Positions 15,742 to 25,300 of a stretch of DNA of 52,603 bases are shown here, one piece after another. How positions within the stretch are numbered: the stretch's first letter is position 1; the number at the start of each line of letters is the position of its first letter. The notes beneath the pieces were generated by a model. It searched no databases, was not told where the DNA came from, and worked only from the letters and a program-made list of their open reading frames with translations. The position numbers and the translations under genes were made by a program. Location of the stretch: NCBI GenBank assembly GCA_025360005.1, contig JANYDA010000062.1, positions 1 through 52,603 on the forward strand, given 5' to 3'. Source of the stretch: Fibrobacteria bacterium. GTDB lineage: Bacteria; Fibrobacterota; Fibrobacteria; UBA11236.

Positions 15742-16491
15742 GTGGCCATGGGAGAGGCGATGCCGGAGACACCGGGGGCATCGCGCGTTGCGGCGGCGAT
15801 AGCTTGCGAAGGATTGGAGTTGGATTATGGCCGCGGCAGCCGCATAGGCCCCTTGACCTTGGAAATCGGGGCGGGGTCCTGCGTAGCTTTGGTGGGAGAA
15901 AACGGGGCCGGTAAAAGTTCCTTCATCAGCATGGTCCTGGGCTTGCGGCCGCCCACGCGGGGATCGCTCAGCCTCTTCGGCGAGCATTGCCATTCGACCG
16001 CGTCGCGCCGCGGCATCGGCTACCTGCAGGAGTCGGTGGATTTCCCCGAACGCGCCCGCGCGCAGGATCTCATGGCCCTGCATTCGCGTCTCACCGGTCT
16101 GGACAGGAAAAAGACGTCGCGCGAGTTGGAAGGGTACCTGGACGGTTTCGGCCTGGAGCTGACCTCCAAGCCCACGCGCGCCTATTCCAAAGGCATGAAA
16201 CAGCGCTTGGCTCTGGCCATCGCCATGCTGGACTGCAAACGCATGCTCATCCTGGACGAACCCAACAGCGGCCTGGATCCCGTCGGCATCGCCATGTTGC
16301 GCGCCAAGCTGGATGCGCTCAAAGCGGAAGGCACCACCTTGCTGATTTCCACCCATCGCCTGGCGGAAGTGATGCACCTGGCCGATCGAGTGCTGGTGCT
16401 GCACCAAGGCAAGGTGGCGGGAGCCAGCCCCATGAGCGAATTCCATGATTTCCCCGCTTTTGAAAAATATTTCCTGGAGCGGGTGAAATGA
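15742..16491 (+). CDS. ABC transporter ATP-binding protein
   Basis: A 249-residue ATPase subunit with Walker A GENGAGKS, Q-loop in GYLQES, signature YSKGMKQRL, Walker B MLILDEPNSGLDP and H-loop STHR. The signature reads SKGMKQR, as in ABC-2 type exporters such as NatA/CcmA-like ATPases. The start may be GTG 15742, ATG 15748 or ATG 15760. The stop overlaps the permease ATG by 4 bp. Substrate unknown. Confidence 0.95.
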   Translation: MAMGEAMPETPGASRVAAAIACEGLELDYGRGSRIGPLTLEIGAGSCVALVGENGAGKSSFISMVLGLRPPTRGSLSLFGEHCHSTASRRGIGYLQESVDFPERARAQDLMALHSRLTGLDRKKTSRELEGYLDGFGLELTSKPTRAYSKGMKQRLALAIAMLDCKRMLILDEPNSGLDPVGIAMLRAKLDALKAEGTTLLISTHRLAEVMHLADRVLVLHQGKVAGASPMSEFHDFPAFEKYFLERVK

Positions 16492-17285
16492 GTTCCGCGC
16501 CCGTCATGCGCTTGCGCGCCATCATCCTGTTCGAGCTGGCCCCTACCCTCAAAGGGCCGCTGCCCTGGGCCGCGCTGGCGGGCCTGATGATCACCGTCAT
16601 CCCCATCCGCTTCATCATGGTAGGGGATCTGCGCGTCAACGGGGAGCTGGTGGGCCAGGCTTTGCGCCTCAACTACGTGGTCGCCATCGGCTATTCCACC
16701 ATCGCCTTCCTCGCCACCTTGTTCACCTTGTGTTTCTGCCTGGATCGCACCGGCCCCCATTTCCTGCGCAACAACGATCTGCTGATCCTGTCCCGGGCGG
16801 TGGGCCGCCCCCAATTCTACCTGGCCAAGATGGTGTCCGTGCTCATCCCTTCGCTCATCTACGAGAGCCTGGCCGTGATCCTGTTCTGGGAGGAGCTCTA
16901 CCGCGTGGCCGGCGTCAACCTGTCCCACGTGTTCATCCTCATCCTGCCGCTGGGCCTGAGCATGCTGTGCCTGGTGAGCCTGTATTTCCTGATGCGGAAT
17001 TTCCTGGGCAACTTCATGATCTTCTTCCTATGGTTGCTCCTGCTCCCGGTCATCTACGTGGCCAACCTCTGGGGCATCTATGCCGGAGTATTGAGGGAAA
17101 GCGGCGCCTTCGCCCAGACCATCAACCTTCTGCCGCAATTCGGCGGCATCCACGCCTGGTCCATGGGCACGGTGAGCGACTTCTTCATGCGGGATCAGTC
17201 CTGGCACGCGCTTATCAACGGGGCCGTATGGACCGTGGCGGCCCTGGCCGCGGGGTTGTTCATATTCGCCAGGAAGCGCCTGTAG
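16488..17285 (+). CDS. ABC-2-type transporter permease
   Basis: A 265-residue integral membrane protein with about six hydrophobic segments (around 25-45, 65-85, 110-130, 145-165, 170-200 and 240-262). It is coupled to the ATPase by an ATGA overlap, making a simple half-transporter pair that would dimerise. Sequence alone does not show the substrate. The gene converges on the coiled-coil protein gene ending at 17335. Confidence 0.88.
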   Translation: MSSAPVMRLRAIILFELAPTLKGPLPWAALAGLMITVIPIRFIMVGDLRVNGELVGQALRLNYVVAIGYSTIAFLATLFTLCFCLDRTGPHFLRNNDLLILSRAVGRPQFYLAKMVSVLIPSLIYESLAVILFWEELYRVAGVNLSHVFILILPLGLSMLCLVSLYFLMRNFLGNFMIFFLWLLLLPVIYVANLWGIYAGVLRESGAFAQTINLLPQFGGIHAWSMGTVSDFFMRDQSWHALINGAVWTVAALAAGLFIFARKRL

Positions 17286-17334
17286 CGCCTGTAGGCGGCG
17301 CGCTCGCGCCCAGGACGCCGGGCTTCGGCCGGGG

Positions 17335-19155
17335 CTAGGATTTCCCGCCCGGAGCGGCGACCTTCATTTCCGGATCGATTCCGTTCAGGTAGATATGCTG
17401 CCGATCGGCGGAATAGTTGAGGAACTTGTAGTAGAGTTTCCCGCCCACCAGATCGCTCCCGCGGATGGCGACCTCGTCCACGCCCGCGAAGGATTGGTAG
17501 CGGATGATGGACCCCTGGGGATCGAAGATCACGATCATATTGGCGGGCAGGTTCATGGTGGATTCGCCGCGGTTGCTCCCCACCGCGCGCTTGCGATGCG
17601 CGTCCACCACCAGGTCCACGTAGCTGAATTCGCGATCATGGGCTTCCTTGTCGCGGCCCCTGTCCGGAATCCATTGCACGGATCGGCCCGCGCTCCAGCG
17701 GTTGGGCACTAGGTAGGACAGGAAGCTGTAGTACGTGCTGAAGGATCCCAGCGCCACCTCCGCCACGAAATTCTCCAAATCCCCTTGGCTGGTGCGGCCT
17801 GCCGGCGAGGCGTAGGTATAGGCGCTCTGGTTGGAGCGTTCCTGCAGGGACATCTTGGAGAAATCCACCTGCCCTTCTTCCACCGAGAATTTCTGCGCCA
17901 GCGATAAGGTGTCGTTGAACAGCGCTTTGTCCACCTTGAGCTTGTTCACCCCGGAACGGACATAGCTGGTCTTGAGGAATCCGGATTTGGTCCCCAGCGC
18001 CTTCTTGGAGTCGTCGTCCAGCTCCACGGTGGTTTCGCTCTTGAAGGTGAAGGTCCGCAGCGCGGTCAGGGTTTGCTTGAATTTCTCCCGTTGCTCCTTC
18101 TCCATGCGCTGTTGCTCTTCCTTCAGGGCGTCCATGCGGTCGCGCTCCTTGCGATCCTCATCGGCTTTGGCCAATTGCTGGCTCTGCTGGTTGCGGGCCA
18201 ACGAACCGGCCTCTTGCAGGCGTTCCCGCAACGATGAGGCCAAGGCTTTCCACAAGACGATGCGCTCCTGAATGGGAGCCAAGGTGGATTGGTTCCTCTC
18301 CTTCAGGGAGGCTTCGATCCTGTCCTCCACGTCCATGGTGAAGTCCACCTTCTGCTTACGGGCGTACTCAAGCAGGTCGCTGAAGAGGAAATCCGTATTG
18401 AGGCCTTCCAACAAGCTTTCCAAATCCTGCTTGAGCCACCCCTTGTTCTCCTCGAACTTGCGGGAAAGCTGCTGCAACTGTTCCTGGGTCTGGGCGGCGT
18501 TGGCCTGCAATTGCCGGTTCCAATAATCCAGCTGCAGGGAATAGTCATCGTAGAGCGATTCGATCTTGGCCAGATTATGGGTGCGCAAGTGCTCTTCCAC
18601 GCGGCGGCCCAGGAAGTCCTGCGCGAACGCGTAGAGCCAGGCCGATTGCAGGGCGGTGAAATCCCGATCGATACCGGCCACCGTGGCCTGGAAGTTCAGC
18701 TTGGGCTTTAGGCTCCCGGCTTCGTAAGGCATGAGCGCGCGTTGGAAGGAGAGCTTGGCGTCGGCATCCCAACGCTTTCCGTTCCGGAAAAAAACGCCGT
18801 CGATGCGGGCCACCAGGTTGGAGACGTAGAGTTCCTGGATCAGTTTGTCGGTATCGGCGCGGTGCCGGAGCAGGTCCTGGACGTCCTTTCCCACCGGATC
18901 CAGCTGCGCATAGGCCCCGCGGTCGAAGTTGCCGCCGGAAAATCCCGATCCGGATCGGAGCCGATCGAGTGCTGCGCGGCATTGGGCCGCCTGTTTCTCC
19001 CAATCGGAAAAGGGATATTTCTGGTTCACCTGTTTCAGGTAATCCTTGAGATAGGCCTTGGCCTGGACCAAATCCCCGTCCCCTTCCGCATGCGCGGGGA
19101 TGGTGGAAACCAATATCAGCCCTAGGCTCAGGGCCGGCCAGAAATTTGCTTTCAT
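17335..19155 (-). CDS. exported coiled-coil protein of unknown function
   Basis: Not recognised. From ATG 19155 it encodes 606 residues with a clear signal peptide (about 1-23, ending IPAHA). The middle (about 200-375) is long charged helix, with a strong coiled coil rich in Arg/Glu/Gln/Lys around 330-375. The C-terminal third is more beta-like. The in-frame ATG at 19206 adds 17 residues before the signal peptide and is less likely. A TTGACC-N17-CAAAAT promoter lies just upstream. No membrane anchor or sorting domain is seen, so the periplasm is the probable location. Confidence 0.8.
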   Translation of the reverse strand: MKANFWPALSLGLILVSTIPAHAEGDGDLVQAKAYLKDYLKQVNQKYPFSDWEKQAAQCRAALDRLRSGSGFSGGNFDRGAYAQLDPVGKDVQDLLRHRADTDKLIQELYVSNLVARIDGVFFRNGKRWDADAKLSFQRALMPYEAGSLKPKLNFQATVAGIDRDFTALQSAWLYAFAQDFLGRRVEEHLRTHNLAKIESLYDDYSLQLDYWNRQLQANAAQTQEQLQQLSRKFEENKGWLKQDLESLLEGLNTDFLFSDLLEYARKQKVDFTMDVEDRIEASLKERNQSTLAPIQERIVLWKALASSLRERLQEAGSLARNQQSQQLAKADEDRKERDRMDALKEEQQRMEKEQREKFKQTLTALRTFTFKSETTVELDDDSKKALGTKSGFLKTSYVRSGVNKLKVDKALFNDTLSLAQKFSVEEGQVDFSKMSLQERSNQSAYTYASPAGRTSQGDLENFVAEVALGSFSTYYSFLSYLVPNRWSAGRSVQWIPDRGRDKEAHDREFSYVDLVVDAHRKRAVGSNRGESTMNLPANMIVIFDPQGSIIRYQSFAGVDEVAIRGSDLVGGKLYYKFLNYSADRQHIYLNGIDPEMKVAAPGGKS

Positions 19156-19170
19156 GATGTTGGAACTCTG

Positions 19171-19199
19171 ATTTTGTCCTAAAATGACGCCGCGGTCAA
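19171..19199 (-). promoter_or_regulatory. putative sigma70-type promoter of the coiled-coil protein gene
   Basis: On the minus strand, TTGACC (19194-19199), 17 nt, then CAAAAT (19171-19176), with the ATG 16 nt further on. The -35 is near consensus and the -10 is moderate. Confidence 0.45.
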
Positions 19200-19375
19200 T
19201 CCTCATCCACCGAGAGGAAATGTACCATCGCCAAGCATGGGATGCTGTGGGAGCTTGGGAAACTGGGAGCGCAAACGGGGAGCCATGGCCCCGTCGGCAG
19301 AGGTCGGCCCTTTCCGGTAAGCTTAAGCGCGTTGTGATGGAATCCCGGGCGGAAACGTTCCGCCAGGAATGGGGA

Positions 19376-22300
19376 TCAATTGGAGAGCGCTATTTTCCGG
19401 GTGAGGCGGGTATTGATGCCGGCGCCCTGCACTTCCAGGCTTAAGAAGTACATGCCGGGGGCCAGGCGGGCGTTCCGCTTGCGGAAATCGGTGTCCCAGG
19501 AGAAACGGTAGAATCCTTGCGAAAGCGGGCCCATGGCCAATTCGCCTTTGCGGGTTCCATCGATGCCCCAGAGTACGGCCCGGAAGCGGGCCTTGGACGG
19601 CAAGGACATTTGCATCGCGAATCCGCCGTTGCGCGCGGAAACGCGCATGTCCAAGGACGCGGCGGCCACGGCCATGATCTTGAGGGGGCCGAATTTGGCC
19701 AGGTTTTCTTTGCTTCCGGAATAGATGATCAAGGTGTCTTGCGCCAACCCGGAAGCGGGGATTTCCGCGCCGGCATCGACCTTGAATTTCATTCCCCGCG
19801 CCGGCGAGACGGCCCAGGTTTCAAATTCCGCTGGCAAGTCCTGGGCCAACACCTTGAGGGGCGGTAGCGAATCGCCGGTTCCGCCCAAGGCCACTTTCCA
19901 TTGCTGGATTCCGGAAGGCTTCATCCGGATCCAATCCGATGTCAGGGAGTGGCCGCCGCGTAATGCATGCATGAATAAACCGCTGTTCCGCTGAGGCAGG
20001 GAGAATTCATCCTCGATCCCCAAGTCGTCGGCGGAAGTCCAATCGGCACCCAGATGCAAGGTGCGGGCGGCGCCCCAGCCCATGGAGAGGCTGATGCCGC
20101 TTTCCGCGCCGGTTTTCTTCATCGCCAGCACGGTGACGGGGTGCTGGAACAGGGTGATGGTGGTGTCCTGGAGGTAGTTGTATACGTAATAGCCCCGCCA
20201 GGGTTTCATGGATTCCGATTCCACATAGTTCACGATGGCAGGGGAATATTCCCATAGGCCTTTGACGGCGAAGGTCTTGTACGCGTCGCCCAGGTTGCGT
20301 GAGGATGGCCAGTAGAGCTCTTCCAGATGGGGATTGCCTATCTGGTTCCAGCCGTGGTGCAAGTCTACCGTGAAGGCCACGGAGCCGCGGCCGCTGGTAT
20401 TTGCGGACGGCAATGAAAGGGACGTGACCGGTAAATGCGAGCCGATCCAATACCCCTTGCCGGGCAACAGGGCCGTGGAGGCATCCAAGCGAAGGTAGGT
20501 GGTGTCCGAATTATAGTCCCAGCCCGCGCCTTCGATACCGGCGCCTGGATTTGCGCTCTGCAAGTCCTTCAAGGTAAGGGGAGGATTCAGTGCCAGGGGA
20601 ACGCTGATCAAATCGTACGGGGACCCCTTGGTGCCGATGCCCCAAGCGGGAGGCCCTCTGAGCGGCCCCAATCTTTGGGATAAGGACAGCATGGCGGTGG
20701 GATCGGGAGGGAAGAAGGCGGCCTGCTGGTAATCGCTCACCACCACCTGGACGTAGAGCGGTTTCAGAGTGCCGGTGGGATGTTTCAATTTGACCGAGAG
20801 ATCGACGCCGCTGGAAATAAATACGCCGCTCACGTTACGGGCAGGATCATCGTTGCGCTTCAGATCGTAGGACAGGTTGGCGATATTGTCCGTGATATGG
20901 AAGTTGACGCGGGTGGAGTCCCCCTCGAAAGTCTCGTTGAGGTAGGTGATGACGGGCGGAGCGATATCGATCCCCATGAAGTAGACGCCTGCCTGGATCA
21001 GCGTGACCGTATCGGCGCTGGATACGAAGTAGATCTTCCCGGAAGGATCGATCTTGTACATGGAGCGCTTATCGGAATTGGAACTGGTAAAGGTGACGGT
21101 GGGAAATTCCGCCCCAGTGAAGGCTTCGGTGGAATCCAGGGCCAGGATGAAGGCGTATTGGACGCCATCGAAACCAACCAGGTGCAACGGCGCGGTATGG
21201 ATGGTGCGGAGTTCCACTTTGGAAGTCTGATCCTCCGGAACACGGACGGAATAGCCGCCAGGCAAGGGAGACGTCACTCCGGGCATAAGGGTTCTAACGA
21301 TGTCCCCGGTGATGGAATAGGTTTCCTCACGCACGGGACTCGCCTCATTGCCGGCAACGGCCACGGCTTTCAGAACGCTGCTGACCTGGATGGGGATGGA
21401 ATCTCCGGGAGCATAGGGAGTCCTGGAGTCCGGAGTGGGATCGGATCCGTCCAAGGTATAGAAGAGGGAGGCGCGTTTGGACGAGCAGGAAAGCTTGGCG
21501 TAAATCGTGGACGTGGAGATTCCGCCCGGGGGGGAGACGGTAGGCATGTCCGGAACCAAGGTAAAGGTGGAAACCAGCAGCCGGCTGTTCTCGAAACCCT
21601 TTTGCACGGCGATTACTTCCAGGGTGGTGGTGGTGTCCATGGGGATGGGCCCGGAATACTTGTCGCTTTTGACGGTCGGCTGCGTTCCATCCTTGGTGTA
21701 GTACAGAAGGGCGTCGGGGGTGGGAGGCGTCAACCATACCCGCAGGCTATCCTTGAAAGTGGTCTGGCCGGTGGAGGTGGTGATGGCGGGGGTGGCCAAC
21801 TGGGTTCCTTTCAACGTATATCCGAAGGAATATACCGCGCTGGAAACGCTGTCCAGGATGGCGATGGCGGAAATGGTGCCGGTCCCTCTCAGCGCAAGGC
21901 CATCAACAGGGAATACCGGCGAGTCCGAAGTGGGCGTTCCATCCACGATGTAATGGATTTCCGCATTGGCGGGTAAGGCAGAAAGCGTTACCGTAGTCAC
22001 GCTATCGAATACCCCCGGGGCCGGTTTGGCGCTGATTGGGCCGGGGATAAGCTTATAAGTCTCGGAAACGATATCGCTGTTGATGAAATTGGTGCGGGTG
22101 GCTACCACTTTGAGGGTGGTCGTCTTGGAGATGGAGATGGGTTTGCCCTGGTATAAGCTATGCGTGGAGGACGTATCCGGGGAGCTTCCGTCCAAAGTGT
22201 AGTAGATAGCGGCGGCCGTATCCGCTGGGCTGGAAAGGATCACGTAGGCCTGGCCGCTGAAAGTCCCTCCCGCGGGGGAAATCTTGGGGGCCAGCACCTT

Positions 22301-25300
22301 GCTGGGATTCTTTTCCAATATATAGGTCATCTGGAGCGTATCGCTGTCGATCATGCCCGTTACCTTGGCCACGGCGATGACGGTGGTGGTGCCCGTTATG
22401 GTAATGGGTGTTTTATTAAAGAGCCTGGGGGATCCCGTCAGGGGGTTGCTACCGTCGGTGGTGAAATAGATCCTGGCGCTGTCGGTCGCAGAGCTGAGAC
22501 TGAATGTCAACGTGTTCTGGAAGTTAGCCGTGGTTGGATTGATGACGGGTTTGATGACTTTATCCTTTACCGTCAAGGTGTAGGTTTCAGTCGTGACATC
22601 GCTGGCTTGGTATCCCGTCTTGAATGCCCTGGCCTTAAGGACCGTGGTGGCGGTGATGGGAATGACATCCCCGGGATTATACAGCTGAGTGCTTGTCCGG
22701 GTCGGCGTCGCCCCGGTCAAGGTGTAGTAGATATCGGCTCCGGAAGGATTGGGGTTCAGCGTGACTTTGGTATCCGGAAAGAACGGGCCGCCGGCAGGCG
22801 TCGCCACCGGCTTGGTGAGTTTCGGCAGTTCAACCACGAGTTTGGCCGAGTCACTGAAGGCGAACGTGGACGGATCGTTGTCGACGGTGTAGGAATTGGT
22901 GACGCGAAGCCGGTAAAAGCCGCTGTCTGCCAGCGCGGCGGCCGCGATGGTGAATATGGAGTCGTCCGGCTTCGGGGCGGTAGTAACAGCGATGTTACCC
23001 TTGTACCATTGGTACATGAGCTTCGGTTCGCCCGTAGCCGAGGAGATGAAGGTCACCATTTCGCCTACCACGGCTTTGCCGCCTACGGGCTGGGTGCTGA
23101 TCCGGATGGGCAAGGGCAAGGGTTTGATGATAAGGTGGCGCACCTTGCTGGTCACGTCCGGTCCGACGCCATTCTTGACGATCACCCGGTAATAGCCCGC
23201 GGAAGAAGAAGAAACGGGATCGATGGTATAGGTGGCCGCATTGGGCCCGGTATTGGTATAGATTCCGGTGGCTTTCGGGTTGTATTGCCATTGGTAGGTG
23301 ACGGCCGGGAATCCGGACGCGGAAACCTTGAATGTCACCTTGGACTTGTCGAACACCGTGATACCCGTGTCCAGGTCCAGGTTTATCCTGGGATCCGCGT
23401 TGATGGTGATGGCTAGCACCTTGGTGTCCTTGCCATATGCGTTGGTGGCGGTGAGGGTAACGCTGAAGGTACCCGAGGCGGTGGGTGAGCCGGTGATGAC
23501 GGATCCGGAAAGGGAAAGCCCGGCGGGCAAGGCAGTGGTGGCGAAAGCAATGGGGGATGTCCCCGTGCTGGTGATGGAGTAGGCGAATGCGGTTCCTGTC
23601 TTGCCGGTTTTCGAGACAGCGCTGGTAATGGCCGGCTTTACGGTGGAATCGCTGATGGAGATGCTCAAGGTGGCGGTATCGCTGCCTTGGGTGTTGGTCG
23701 CCGTCAGCTTGATGGAGTAATTGCCTTTTGCGGGCGGCTTGCCCGTCAACGATCCCGTGCCGCCGGGACCGGGAGTCAAGGTGAGCCAGGCCGGACCGGC
23801 GGAAGCGGAAAAGACGGGGGCAGGATTTCCGTTGGCGGAAACGGAATATTGAAACGGTATGTTCACGGTTCCGGATGCGGGAGTCAAGGTTGCGATGTTG
23901 GGAGGCGCAGGGGCCAGCACTATGGTAAGGACAAACGTGGCGGTGTCGGTGCCTTGGGTATTTTTGGCGGTAAAGAGAATCGGAAACTGGCCCGCGGTAG
24001 GCGGGTTGCCTCCGGGGGGTGAGGATAAGACCCCGGAGTTGAAGGTCAACCAGGCCGGAAGTGCGCTTCCATTGGGACCGCCGGCGCTCACCACGGGCGC
24101 GGGGTTTCCTGTAACGGTAAGCGAAGCACTGAACGGTTGTCCGGTGATCCCTTGCTGGGAAGAAAGGCTCTTGATATTCGGGGCGGTAAGGGCCGCTCCA
24201 ATATTAATCGTCACCGGTTTGGTCGCTGTACCCGATACGCTCGTCGCTGTGAAAGTAACGGGGAAGGACCCGGCCACCGTAGGGGTCCCGGTAATCGTTC
24301 CGTTGGTGTTGAGAACCAGACCACCCGGCAACCCGGAAGCGGCCAGTGCCGGGGCCGGGTACCCCGTGGTGGTGACAGTGTAGAATGGGGCCGTTAAGGC
24401 GGTGCCTACATTCCCCGAGGGAATGGTTCCGCTGGTTTTGATGCCTGGCGGCTGGTTGATGATGATGTTCAGGGATGCGGAATCGCTGCCCTGGCTGTTT
24501 GTGGCTTTCACCGATACTACGGTGGAGCCACCCGCCGTGGGCGTGCCGGATATCTGCCCAGGTCCGGTGACATTGATTGACAGTCCTGGTGGAAGACCGG
24601 TTGCCGTAAAGGTGGGAGCGGGATTGCCCGTAGCGGTCACCTGAAAATTAAAGGGAACTGTTACCGCGCCCGAAGGGGGCTGACCGCTGGTGATGACAGG
24701 AGTAGCCACCGGATCTTTGATGGTAATGGTGAGGGTCTTGGGATCCGTCCCCACGGTGTTAGCGGCCGACAGGGCCACGGAGTAGGTGCCAGCCAGGGTG
24801 GGAGTGCCGGAGAGGATGCCTCCGCTGAATGACAGCCAGCCCGGGAGCGGCCCCCCGTTGAGCCCGGTTGCAGATAACGTGGGCTGCGGAAATCCAGAGG
24901 CGGTCATGGTATAGGTAAAGGCCGCATTGGTGAGTCCGGATTTACTGCTCGCGCTGGTGATGGCGGGCGGCTGATTGATGTTGATAGTCAGGGGTTTTGT
25001 ATCGCTGCCTTGGCTGTTCGTGGCTTTCACGGATACCACGGTGGATCCGCCCGTCGTGGGTGTGCCGCTTATCAGCCCGGCGGTACTGATCGAAAGTCCT
25101 GCTGGAAGACCGGTTGCCGTAAAGGTGGGGGCGGGATTGCCCGTAGCTGTTGCCTGAAAACTAAAGACTGTAGCCACCGCGCCAGTTGTCGTTTGGGCGC
25201 TGGTGAGGACGGGGATGGTCAATGCGTCGCTGATGGTAATGGTGAGGGTCTTGGAATCCGTTCCCACGCTGTTGCCGGCCGACAAGGCCACGGAGTAGGT